This document shows, piece after piece, positions 40,170-50,394 of a stretch of 64,000 bases of DNA. Under the pieces are notes generated by a model. That model saw only the letters and a list, made by a program, of their open reading frames with translations. It had not been told where the DNA came from and searched no databases. A program made the translations under genes and the position numbers. Location: contig VFIW01000086.1 of NCBI GenBank assembly GCA_006386115.1, positions 124,001 to 188,000 of the forward strand. The letters are read 5' to 3'. The stretch is from Globisporangium splendens. Its lineage: Eukaryota > Oomycota > Peronosporomycetes > Pythiales > Pythiaceae. Each line of letters begins with the position of its first letter. The stretch's first letter is position 1.

Positions 40170-40874
40170 GAGTCTGGTATACCCCCCAACAACAACAAGT
40201 TCGTCGAGCTACCTACCAGTGTGCTACAGATCGCGGTTGACCACAACATGATGGGGACCGTGCAAAATGTGCATGCAATGCTAAGCAGCGACTTGCAGAG
40301 GCAAAGTAGCGAGCTCTCGGCATTGAACGTGAAGCTCGGAACTCTCATGCAGACCCAACCAGTAATTCTCCAGCTGCTCTCTGCTCCACCGCATTTCAGC
40401 AAAGTTCCACTTGCCCCCAAGCCATCTGCGGCTTCCACCACCATCGTAGTCGCCCCGAGGTCAGCCATCTCGATCAAACTCGGAGGGATCCGTGCAGTGT
40501 GTCTTTTCAAGGACTTGTGCAGCAATCAATGGTGCACACACGCCAATACAAAATGAGAAGGACAGTCTGCGCAAGATACGCCTCTTGGTCAAACGGTTTC
40601 AAAACTTCTTCTTACCTGGCTTCGTCATCTGCGCACCACCCCTCACCAGGGTCGTGTATTTGTGTAATGGCACACAAAGTTGGAGGAAGAAGCTAAAGTA
40701 GCAGAGGGCAGAATCATCGACTGCCTCAATAGCTCGTCAAATGTACATCGAAAGCACGCCTTTCTGTTCGCGACATCACTGAACAAAGAGCTGTCTCGCT
40801 GCTCGACTCAGGGTGAATACCTAACCGGTTCGTGCGTCGACTTTTTACATTCTGACTTGTTTCCCTCTGCGTAA
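40170..40874 (+). pseudogene. Degenerate coding remnant of unknown family
   Basis: Three overlapping plus-strand frames read like consecutive pieces of one protein. The first (about 40170-40556) has LSSDLQRQSSELSALNVKLG, a short coiled coil, then SISIKLGGIRAVCLF. The second (about 40556-40700) has KIRLLVKRFQNFFLPGFVIC. The third (40680-40874) has EGRIIDCLNSS. Frame changes near 40555 and 40690 would break the protein. The family is not recognised; a mobile-element or multicopy gene fragment is possible. Chance cannot be excluded. Confidence 0.35.
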
Positions 40875-42041
40875 GTGTACAGGATCAATGTACGATTCCT
40901 GAATTTCGTTCATGGTAAATGTAATACACGAACCCATGTAGCAAAGTACTGTCCGCACCCCAGCTCCTCCTTGTCATGTGCTCGACAGGTATGCAAAACG
41001 CAAGTACAGGCACACCATCGCACTGCGACCGACGCCACGCCTCTCCGGTCTCTCTCGTTGTCGTTCATCCCTGACGCTGGACATACACGTTACACAACAG
41101 CATTTAACAAACGCATGTGTGAAAAACATCACAGCCTTCCATTACTTTCTTGTATCACTGTCGCAATACACGCGACCTCCTTCGGTCGGCGATCGGGATT
41201 TATTGCTTTTGGTTGGTCTGTGGTGTGAATGGGGGAAACAGGACTGCATTCGTGTTGATGCTATTTTATCCAACCAAATGCACGGTGACCAGCTCTAAAA
41301 TAACGCTGGTTTGTTTTGCGTTACTTATGGGAATCTTCTCTTCCGTATTATACGACTTATTTCACTGATGATAACTCTAATCATTGGTTTGATTGGACCA
41401 ATCAAAATCCCAAGATCTGGCGAAAAAGATGCATAATGAGTTGTAGAAGATGTGATGCGAGTTTGTGCGTCATGTCGACATCTGTGTGGTGATAACCGAC
41501 ATGTAATCAGGCATTGGAGGGAAATGCCATCCAAAAAACCATCTTCCACCCAAACCGTGATTACAAAGGGCAATTTACAATTCTGCTCGAAAAACTATGA
41601 AACTCCTCTGCGAAACGATTACTTTCTCTTGAAGGATGATCACGGAGCGCTCTAGAAAGAATAAGGATCTGGGATAGCCTCTGGAGCTCTTGAGAAGCAT
41701 CCGTTCTCATCATTCTGATTCTGTGGACCTCTTTTGTATCAGTTATCCTTTTGCCCACATTTATTCAGCAAAATTGTCTGGCACCACAGAATTCGTATAC
41801 AACCAGCTGGTGTCAACTCCGATTCTTATCGTAAATTACATTTCTAGCCATGTATCCCCCTCTCCATTTTGTCCTACCGACCATCACTCTGTTCACACCA
41901 ATCAACATTTGTTCCCGAAACACGGTGCAGTAAACAAGGTATCCACCCAAAACAAGGTACACCTCTCATCCCCCCTTCAAACTGAGATGAGTGGGTTTGG
42001 AAGAAAAGAATGCGCAGACGTGGAGCGCGTCGAGAACTCGG
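40875..42041. other. Non-coding region upstream of the aminopeptidase gene
   Basis: About 1.17 kb without a supportable gene. An ATTGG/CCAAT inverted pair (GATTGGACCAATC) lies near 41391. The last part holds the aminopeptidase promoter. Confidence 0.45.
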
Positions 42042-42059
42042 TTCATTTCCGCATTCGCG
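42042..42059 (+). promoter_or_regulatory. Oomycete Inr+FPR core promoter element
   Basis: GTTCATTTCCGCATTCGC matches the 16-bp oomycete start-site element (GCTCATTYYNCAWTTT) at nearly every position of the Inr part and the first part of the FPR. It lies about 50-65 bp upstream of the aminopeptidase ATG at 42108, the usual distance. Transcription should start within the TCATT part. Confidence 0.65.
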
Positions 42060-42107
42060 CTGCAGAGCACAAGAGCCTCGGGCACTAGAGACACTTTGTG
42101 AGTCATC

Positions 42108-44330
42108 ATGGTTAAGCGCGCGCTCTCGCTGCACTCGTACGCCAACCTGAGCGAAGTGACGTTCCAGCACCTGGACTGGACCATCGAGATCGACTTTGCC
42201 GCGCAGCAGCTCAAGGGCAGTGCCGAGTACACGTTCGCGTACAATGGCGCGAGCGAGTCGCCTGTCGTCGTGCTCGACACGAACCACCTGAGCGTGGAGA
42301 AGACGTTCGTGGACGGCAAACAGGTCGACTTTGAGCTGCTGGAGGCTGACGCCGTGTTCGGCTCGGCGCTCATGATCCCGATCACGTCCGACGCCAAGAA
42401 GGTCAAGGTGCAGTACGCGACCACGGCCGCGTCGAGCGGTCTCCAGTGGCTTCCGAAGGAGCTCACGGCCGGCAAGACGCACCCGTACCTGTTCACGCAG
42501 TGCCAGGCCATCCACGCGCGCAGCATCGTGCCAGCGCCAGATACACCCTCGGCCAAGTTCACGTACACGGCGCACGTGACCGTGCCCGAGTGGACGACCG
42601 TGCTGCTGAGCGCGATCGCCAACAAGAAGCAGCCGAAGGCGTCGAACGGCAAGCGCGTGGTCTCGTTCTCGCAGGAAGTGCCGATCCCGTCGTACTTGCT
42701 CGCGATCGCTGCTGGTCGTTTGGAATCTGCGGAGTTGGGACCCCGCAGCCGTGTGTGGGCCGAGCCGAGCGTCGTGGCCAAGGCTGCGCACGAGTTCGCA
42801 CAGACGGAAGAATTTTTGACCCACGCCGAGGAAATCACGGGCCAGGAGTACGTGTGGAAGCGATATGATCTCGTGTGTTTGCCACCGTCGTTTCCGTATG
42901 GCGGCATGGAGAACCCGTGCCTGACGTTCGTGACGCCGACGCTGCTGGCGGGCGATCGTTCGCTCGCGGACGTCGTGGCCCACGAGATCTCGCACTCGTG
43001 GACGGGCAACCTGGTCACGAACCACTCGTGGCGCGATTTCTGGCTCAACGAGGGCTGGACCATGTGGCTCGAACGCAAGATCCAGGCGCGCATCTACAAC
43101 GATCCGTTGGCGTACGACCTCAAGGCGACCACGGGGCTGCGCGACTTGGTCGAGTCCGTCGAGGACTTTGGTGCCACGCATCCGTACACGCACCTGGTGC
43201 CGGACGTCGACGGTGTGGACCCGGACGAGGTGTTCTCGTCCATCCCGTACGAGAAAGGCTTCAACTTTCTGCACTACCTCAACACGGTCGTGGGTGGCCA
43301 CGCCGTATTTGACGAGTTCGCCAAGGCGTACATCAAGAACTTCCGCTTCAAGACGCTGACGTCGGAGGATTTCCGCGCGTTTTTCACGACGTACTTCACG
43401 GAGACCGTGGACAAGCGCGAGGCGATCGCGCAGATCGACTGGGAGGCGTGGTTCCACACGCCGGGGATGCCGCACGTCGCGTCGACGTTCGACAACACGC
43501 GCACGGCGCAGGCGGTCTCACTGGCCGAAGTGATGATTGCAAGCGCGGACTCGGAGAAGTGGGTCGGCATCAGCGCGCACGCGCTTAAGAAGTGGCCTGC
43601 GACGCTCTGGATCCTGCTGCTCGATACGCTGCTCCTGAACCAGTCGGAGAAGAGCATCGCGTTCCCTGCGGCGCACTTGGATGCGATCGACGAGTTCTGC
43701 CACAAGCACCTGAGCACGACGCACAATGCGGAGCTGCGCTTCCGTTGGTTCACGCTCTTCCTGCGCTCCAAGGACCTGCGTTTGCTGGACAAGACTGTCG
43801 CGTTCCTGCACGAGCAGGGTCGCATGAAGTACATTCGTCCGCTCTTCCGTGACTTGTGCAAAGCCGTTGGCACCGTCGAGGCTGACAAGATCTTTGCCAC
43901 GGCCAAGACGTTGTACCACCCGATCGCAGCCAAGATGATCCAGCGCGACATTGACGAGGCGTCCAAGTCAGCGGTTGCGGTTTCTTCGACTGCTTCGTCC
44001 GCAACTACTACGGTCACGAAGACGACCGTGACGGCCGCCTCACCGGCCAAGAAGACCAAGACGACGACGACGACGACGAAGACGATCACGAAGATCGGCG
44101 CTGACGGCGTGGCCCACGTCCAGAAGGAAGTGGTCGTGACCGAGAGCGACGAGAAGCAGCAGCCAAAGGTGGTGCAGAAGAAGATCGAGCACCACGACGT
44201 CAACCTGAACGCGCGTCTCGCCAAGTGGCTCGGCATCCCTCCAGCGTACGCGGGCTACTCGCCTGTGGCTGCTGTCGCCATCAGTGCTGCGGTTGTCGCC
44301 ACCGTCGTTGCGATCACCAAGCGCCGTTAA
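42108..44330 (+). CDS. LTA4H: LTA4H-type M1 aminopeptidase with C-terminal membrane tail
   Basis: One exon encodes 740 residues. The N-terminal 610 residues read as a leukotriene A4 hydrolase/aminopeptidase. QCQAIHARSIVPAPDTPS is in the N-terminal domain, the exopeptidase motif GGMEN is at 265-269, and the zinc site HEISH at 292-296 has its third ligand Glu315 in NEGW. Catalytic Tyr381 lies in PYEKGF, and the C-terminal helical domain follows. Such enzymes remove N-terminal residues from peptides; epoxide hydrolase activity is known only for some members. Known family members are soluble and about 610 residues long. Here about 130 residues are added: a Ser/Thr/Lys-rich linker (about 625-690), then a hydrophobic segment at about 716-736 (SPVAAVAISAAVVATVVAI) followed by KRR at the end. 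This looks like a tail anchor placing the enzyme on a membrane with its catalytic part in the cytosol. Confidence 0.93.
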   Translation: MVKRALSLHSYANLSEVTFQHLDWTIEIDFAAQQLKGSAEYTFAYNGASESPVVVLDTNHLSVEKTFVDGKQVDFELLEADAVFGSALMIPITSDAKKVKVQYATTAASSGLQWLPKELTAGKTHPYLFTQCQAIHARSIVPAPDTPSAKFTYTAHVTVPEWTTVLLSAIANKKQPKASNGKRVVSFSQEVPIPSYLLAIAAGRLESAELGPRSRVWAEPSVVAKAAHEFAQTEEFLTHAEEITGQEYVWKRYDLVCLPPSFPYGGMENPCLTFVTPTLLAGDRSLADVVAHEISHSWTGNLVTNHSWRDFWLNEGWTMWLERKIQARIYNDPLAYDLKATTGLRDLVESVEDFGATHPYTHLVPDVDGVDPDEVFSSIPYEKGFNFLHYLNTVVGGHAVFDEFAKAYIKNFRFKTLTSEDFRAFFTTYFTETVDKREAIAQIDWEAWFHTPGMPHVASTFDNTRTAQAVSLAEVMIASADSEKWVGISAHALKKWPATLWILLLDTLLLNQSEKSIAFPAAHLDAIDEFCHKHLSTTHNAELRFRWFTLFLRSKDLRLLDKTVAFLHEQGRMKYIRPLFRDLCKAVGTVEADKIFATAKTLYHPIAAKMIQRDIDEASKSAVAVSSTASSATTTVTKTTVTAASPAKKTKTTTTTTKTITKIGADGVAHVQKEVVVTESDEKQQPKVVQKKIEHHDVNLNARLAKWLGIPPAYAGYSPVAAVAISAAVVATVVAITKRR

Positions 44331-45125
44331 AGAGCGCACGATGGTAGACTAGATGGTTGTCACCTTGGATGGATCTAAGAAGAAGAAGAAGAAGCACCGC
44401 CTTCATCGATGGAGTGCTCTGCTTTTTTGCATCGTGTGCATGGAGTGGATAAGCAGCAGCGATTGTAAAGCAACCAATTCAAACTGTTAGGAAGCTTCGG
44501 AGGTCGTTTGCTTTGTCCGCTCTCTATGTGAGTTTGCAAGGCGAAACAGGTCGCATCCACTTGGTTTCTGCCAAAACCAGAATGGTAAAAGGTAGAAATG
44601 TGGGGATGGACATGAGGTGTGGAAGCATTGACGACGCAGAGCGGTACTCAGTCACAAATGCCGCCGGAAGATTGATCTTCATGTCGTTTCTTATGGAACT
44701 AATGGACGGGATGGTTGGCTGCCATGGAACTCGCGTGTGTGACTTTTGCAGTGCTGGATGCGGTTGAAACAGCGTGTGGTCATCATCATTCACTGTGCAT
44801 GATGATTACGCGTTTGTCCCCTTGTGCAACGACAGCAAAACAGTGACACGGGGTGCATCATCTATGTCCAAGTGGTACACTGTACCTTGATGTGTTTCCT
44901 TTGTGTTTCTGTCCACATTGTAGGGTACAGTGATTGACGGAACGATTTTCGCCTCCTTCTTGATATTCCTCTACTAATTAATATATCTGCTGAAGTACCA
45001 AGAGATAAAATTAACCACTTGCGTTTCTGTAGTTGATTGATGACTTCTACGAATGAATATTCAGAAGAAAGAGTGACCGATACTAATTTGGAGCCAAATT
45101 CTCGAGTGCCGTTTCTGTCTCATCA
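44331..45125. other. Intergenic region, aminopeptidase to ankyrin C
   Basis: A 795-bp gap. It becomes AT-rich before the ankyrin gene. Nothing recognisable is seen; the promoter of ankyrin C should lie at its right end. Confidence 0.5.
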
Positions 45126-47747
45126 ATGGCCACAGCAATCAACAAAAAGACGACGATCTACTCACCCATGACTAGAAGCTTGCGACCGCACTTGACGACG
45201 CTTGTGGGCGATTACTCCGCGCCGCGCGTGCTCGCGGGCATCGTTGAATTCCTCGAGTACGCGGACGCCGTGTGTCTGCTCGTGTGCGCGATCGAGGCGC
45301 GCTCCGAGACTCTCGTGCGGTTCCTGTACGCGCACGAGCACCTGCTGCTGCTGGGCGACGACGAGAAGAAGTACGCGAGCGTGCTGCATTGCGCCGCGGC
45401 GCATGGACGGATCGCCGTCGTGCAGTGGGTGCTGCGCCACCGTTCGATGCGGGAATCCAGAAACAAGAGCCACGTGGGTTGCGTGCGTCCGTTTGAACCA
45501 ACAAACGCGACAATCACATCTTTGGCGATGGCGTGGGTGAACCGCAACGTGCCGTATCTGTTCCCCTCTGACGTCATGTACGAAGCTGCGAAGCAAGGCG
45601 ATTTGGAGGTTGTCGAGTGGCTACATACAACCACGCAGTATGAACCGTACAAGGCCATGGAGTTTGCGGCCGACAGAGGTCATTTGGAGGTCGCGCAGTG
45701 GATCTACAACCACCGCACGAGCGCCATTCTACCGACAGCCTCAACAGCAGCAGCAGAAGTTGCGAAAGATGCCGCGCAGATCTATATGCTCGAGCCGCTC
45801 GGTCAGCTCGATGCGATGAACTGGATCGCCGTGTTTGTCAAGAAAGCTTACTTTCGAGAAGCATTTGCGACGCGCAAGGGACTCATGGCCATTTACGACC
45901 AGCGAGACGACCACATCGACTGGCAGGACGCGGCTGCACGGGATGCAGCGTTTACCACTCGGTACTACAAAGCAATGGACCACGCGGCTTCGCAGGGCGA
46001 CTTGGCTCTGCTGCAGCAGTTACATGCCGATGGGAAATGGTCCTGCACGACGCACGCCATGGATGGCGCAGCACACAGTGGCCACCTACACGTCGTAAAA
46101 TGGCTCCACACGAATCGGACCGAGGGCTGCACGGCGCATGCCATTGCAGCAGCAGCCGGGAACGGTCATTTCGACGTCGCGCAGTGGTTGCACGCGAATC
46201 GCTCTGAAGGCTGTCGCTCGTTCGCGATGGACTTGACCGCGACCCAAGGTCATTTGCAGATCCTACAGTGGCTCTACATCGAGTATCCTCGCTTCGCGTG
46301 CTCATCGGCATTTCTCCCCTGTGTCGCAGAGAAAAATCACAAGCACGTGCTGCGGTGGTTGCACGAAGTGAAAGGGTTTCCCTTTGATCTCCGCACACTG
46401 GAAGCGGCGGTCGCCGCGGGGCATTTCGATCTCGTGAAGTGGATTCTCAAATGTACGCCGCAACTCGAGACCCAGCTGACGTCATCAACCGTTGCAAAAT
46501 CTGCACGAAGCGGCCACTTCGAGATGACGCAGTGGCTCGTTCAGGATCTTGGACTGTGGTCGCCTCATGCACTCGCAAGTGCGGCACTGTCGGGAAATCT
46601 TGAGCTGGCGATGTACGTGCGGCGTGTTGGAAAGCCAAACGACTTGGTCGACAGCGCCACACTCTTTCAGATCGGATGCAACAACAACATTGAAGTCGTC
46701 GAATGGCTTTTGTCTAACAACCTTGCCATACCGTCATTGACAAGCTCACAAGAAGAGCTCCTTGTGTTTTTTCCGAGTGTGGTAAAGCAAGCACCTTCGA
46801 AGAAATTTATCGTAGCCACGGTTGCTGCTGCAAGAAAAAAGCGGTTCGAATGGGATCTCCACACGAAAGAGTCCCCGCAATGGGCACACAAGTACATAAA
46901 CCTGCTCGCAAAGTACGCTGCGACTGCCGCGCATTACGTCGAGTCCGCGCCACGCCTCGCTGCTCAGCGCGGGGAGGCATATGTGCTACGACGGCTTGGA
47001 GAAACTGGGCACCCGCATGTTTACACCAAGGAAACGCTGCATGCAATCTTGACGTGCACAAAAGCTGGCGACATGATGCAGTGGTTTCTCGACACGAGCC
47101 CGATCTCGTTTGCTAATGTCAGAATCGTCGAGTGGGCGACGGCGTTCCAGCTCTCGGGGTGGCTCATGAGCTATTTCGCGAAGCTTGAGCACAAGAAAGC
47201 GACTCATCGAAAGCTGGCATTCGAGATGATGATGCGCACCGCGTGTGTGCATGGCCATGTCAGGATGTTGGCGTGGGCGTTGGCTAACTTGGAGTCATTG
47301 GGCTTTGTCAATAAAAAGCTCAGCGTTAATGTGCGCCACAGGTTTTGGTCCCCGAAGTGGTGGCCCGAAGCCATCCTGGATGCCGCAGCGTACGGTCACT
47401 TGAGTGTGCTGGTCTGGGTGGCCAGAGTGAACCCTGGAATCTTGCGCAATAATGCCAAGTACGTGCGCACGCTCATGAACACAGCGGCTGCGAACGGACA
47501 CGTCATGCTGCTGAAATGGATGCACACTTGGTGCGGAGACCGCGCGCGCGTGACGCCGACGGGGCTGGAGCTTGCGGTGGAGCACAGACACGCGGACGTC
47601 GTCGTGTGGATCTGCACAAACCAGCACGGCATGGTGCGCAGCCTTCCACACGAGCACCGGACTGCGCTGGCGGCCTTCATGGAGCAGGAAACGCGGGGCT
47701 TCATCCCCACCAAGGGCTTCGTGTGCGTGCTTCCGCCACTGCGATGA
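45126..47747 (+). CDS. Ankyrin-repeat protein C (oomycete WLH-repeat family)
   Basis: One exon encodes 873 residues; a second in-frame ATG at 45171 (MTRSLRPHLTTLVG) aligns better with the inner Met of copies A and B and may be the true start. Ankyrin units of the AxxGHLxVVxWLH type run through most of the length. The protein is collinear with A and B but clearly diverged overall, except for a stretch of about 300 bp (45267-45566) that differs from them at only about two bases. Further short identical stretches follow (45607-45668). The C-terminal third is the most divergent. No signal peptide, membrane segment or catalytic motif is seen. It stands alone, without an LPMO neighbour. Confidence 0.88.
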   Translation: MATAINKKTTIYSPMTRSLRPHLTTLVGDYSAPRVLAGIVEFLEYADAVCLLVCAIEARSETLVRFLYAHEHLLLLGDDEKKYASVLHCAAAHGRIAVVQWVLRHRSMRESRNKSHVGCVRPFEPTNATITSLAMAWVNRNVPYLFPSDVMYEAAKQGDLEVVEWLHTTTQYEPYKAMEFAADRGHLEVAQWIYNHRTSAILPTASTAAAEVAKDAAQIYMLEPLGQLDAMNWIAVFVKKAYFREAFATRKGLMAIYDQRDDHIDWQDAAARDAAFTTRYYKAMDHAASQGDLALLQQLHADGKWSCTTHAMDGAAHSGHLHVVKWLHTNRTEGCTAHAIAAAAGNGHFDVAQWLHANRSEGCRSFAMDLTATQGHLQILQWLYIEYPRFACSSAFLPCVAEKNHKHVLRWLHEVKGFPFDLRTLEAAVAAGHFDLVKWILKCTPQLETQLTSSTVAKSARSGHFEMTQWLVQDLGLWSPHALASAALSGNLELAMYVRRVGKPNDLVDSATLFQIGCNNNIEVVEWLLSNNLAIPSLTSSQEELLVFFPSVVKQAPSKKFIVATVAAARKKRFEWDLHTKESPQWAHKYINLLAKYAATAAHYVESAPRLAAQRGEAYVLRRLGETGHPHVYTKETLHAILTCTKAGDMMQWFLDTSPISFANVRIVEWATAFQLSGWLMSYFAKLEHKKATHRKLAFEMMMRTACVHGHVRMLAWALANLESLGFVNKKLSVNVRHRFWSPKWWPEAILDAAAYGHLSVLVWVARVNPGILRNNAKYVRTLMNTAAANGHVMLLKWMHTWCGDRARVTPTGLELAVEHRHADVVVWICTNQHGMVRSLPHEHRTALAAFMEQETRGFIPTKGFVCVLPPLR

Positions 47748-47895
47748 TGCAAACTGTAATGGCGATCGCTGTGAGAGCTTTTGGAAAGGCGGTTGCACTA
47801 GTATAACTTAAAGCATTACATTCCAGTAAACTAGGTATTTACAACGAGTGGAAAGGCTCGACTGAAGTTTTCATGATCTCACAGAAATAGGCAAG

Positions 47896-47928
47896 CAAAC
47901 GACCATCACTCTGCCCAACTTCAACTGC
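47896..47928 (-). repeat. Partial minisatellite unit after ankyrin C
   Basis: The text CAAACGACCATCACTCTGCC followed by CAACTTCAACTG matches the unit found upstream of the LPMO genes and at 26516-26575. Confidence 0.5.
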
Positions 47929-48639
47929 ACTGCATTGCATCCCCGTTTGTCGCTTGTAGCCGCTCTGAAAGGTCTCAAAATACGCGCATGGTACTCGATC
48001 GCTGCAGCGATAATGCCGTCTTTGTCTTTGCAGCTGACATCGAACACTTCGAGCGACGCAGAATGTTCATCTTCTTGTGATGTAATAAACCTGAGAGTTT
48101 TCCCCGTTTCAATCGTTGCCATTGGCCAAGAACGATGCAACTGAGAACTTTATTCATTTTAGTGGCAGCGAATGGCTGCCATGGGAACGTCACATCTGGA
48201 GGCTGTTCACTCGTATTGACCACCTTGTCTGATCAATTCAAACGATACACTCTCTTTCGCTTTGCCGGTGTGTGCATGTGTGTGAAGTGTCAATAATAAC
48301 TGATGCTCCATCAACAGTGTTAACGGCGCATCATTTACTAATGACACGTCTCTTTCCTTACCGAAGTTTTCTTTTTCTTTCCATAGAGGCGTACGATGTT
48401 TTATTTATGGTTGAAAAGGCGCATATTCTTTATTTTGTGCTTCAAATGACCTTGTTTTTTGTTATTTCCACATGGTTTTTATATAAACCGTCAAACAATA
48501 AACTCGATTGCAACATCCAGGTTTTATAGACGAACGACCACTCTTGGGCACTTTTCTTGTATTTTCGCAACGACGGGTTGAAAAGATGTGTACAGAACAC
48601 GATTGTTGTCAGCAAAACCAAACTGTCCCAACGCATCGA

Positions 48640-48825
48640 CAGACCACACAACAAGGCACACTGTGCACACTACCTACAGCATTGTGAAGTCAAACTGGAC
48701 GTCTTCGGAGATCAAGCTCTTATGTCCCAAGTCACAGCTCTACTCGAGAATGAAATCGGTGCCACACCGTCAAAAATGAGAAACACCTCGCTCTCGGCAG
48801 TGTTCATGAGACTCAGGAGTTCTTA
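48640..48825 (+). pseudogene. Second retroelement RNase H fragment
   Basis: The plus strand encodes AHYLQHCEVKLDVFGD, nearly the same as AHYLQHYEVKLEVFGD of the minus-strand remnant at 36088-36351, and the underlying bases are closely similar. After FGD the reading is disturbed (QALMSQVTALLE instead of SQMTIAAQ). Only about 60 residues are left. It marks an independent, older or more decayed insertion of the same element. Confidence 0.65.
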
Positions 48826-50394
48826 AACTGTATGTAGATCATAAGTTTAATAGAACTACCTTCTCTCTGTCTTTTCTTGCAGATCGAACCAGAAAAACTA
48901 CCTCTTTTTAGCCAAGGTGTAGGTTTAAGACCCTGTTTTACTGGCAACATCAAAGAAATAGGGTGGTGGACTAATTAGTTGACACCACTGAGAAATCCTC
49001 CCCAAGACACCTTTGTCTAAGGTACAAAACACTACTTTTTGTACAAAGCTAGCGATTGACGTCCATTTCAGTCGCAATCGCTGCTGCCTTGTCAAAGAAT
49101 GCACTACCCACAAACCAGTGCCAGCGGTGGCCATGCAGTTGGATGACCCTACCCACTGTGGCTGCGACTCTGTTTTAGACATCCCTGATAACGATTTATC
49201 GCACCGTTTCGTGCACGAATAATCTTGTATCGTACAGCATGTAGTTGTGAAGCATAAAGTCAATGCTGTATGTTACAACGTTTTGTGAAGGTGTCAAGAA
49301 TGCAGAGCAAAAGAGTCCAACTGAATTTTCATCTCTGGGCAGTTTTCCCATTCTAACTAACGACGTTCTTCGTGTTCCATCCATACTGATCTTGAAATGC
49401 TGGAAGCACAGTTAGTTGAACGTGTAACTTGACGGTGGAAGAGCGCTCGCAGTCTGCGCACAGTGAATTTGGTAAGTGCCAATGCAGCGAGTCGTATTGC
49501 TTGAAACAAGGACACATTTTGCGTTTGCTGTCGTTCGGAGATTTCGTCCGTTCATCTTTCGGTGCTAACAATAATGCACAGCGTGCGTCTTGCAAGTCGT
49601 TTCACTCATAGCGGCGGAGATGTTGAAAACGGAGCTCAATATCTGGCGGAAAGAACAATGAATAAAACAGCAGTTTTCGCTGTCCGTGACCGTTGTCGTC
49701 AGTTGATGACCGTCTGCTCTGATATTTGCTCAGCTCTGAGAGTGCCTACAAGTAGCTAACGATGGCCATGCAAAGTCGGGATCTTGCCAGAATTCAGACA
49801 CACATCGGTCCTCTCCTCACAAAGCACGTCGCTAAAGTTCACCGTCTGCGAGCATTGAACAACGTCTTTCTGAACCTCAAGGAACAGCAAAGAATACGTG
49901 GAGTCGTGATACCAGTGCAGCTTCCGCCATTTTCTGTGCATTTGTTTAACAAAATCTATCTATTGATCTGCAGGGAACCACAAGTGCGCAGCACGTGTGT
50001 TGATACAAATTAAAGATTTCCACGCGTAACGTTCCTCATTAGACGTATCCTCCGCAACCTTCGAAGATCGAACGGCAACAGCAGTAACGTCTCCAGCATT
50101 GACACAATTGATCCAGGAGAGATGATCCACATTGTGTTGCAGTTTCAGAACAATTGACGTGTTTAATTGCACCAGCAATGCGCGAAACACATCGGCAGTC
50201 AGAAGTCCTACAGTGCGATTCAGACATTCGCAACCACAGTGGAGCGCTCTTGGTCTTTTGTCGTTGTTGTGCACTTCTGTTACTCTTACGTGCTCTTGCT
50301 CTCGTTCTATCTCTCACCTGCCTCGTTTCTTCTTTTCCCAAATTTCAGTTTCTTCCGTGTCCCAAAGTTTCCATTCTTGTTCCAAATGTCAACG

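Larger units (their letters stand above)
47748..50394. other. Degenerate region between ankyrin C and inverted duplication 2
   Basis: A 2.6-kb stretch with no intact gene. It holds one minisatellite unit at 47896-47928 and a second RNase H remnant at about 48640-48825. Minus-strand frames at 48925-49384 have no recognisable motif. Confidence 0.45.
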
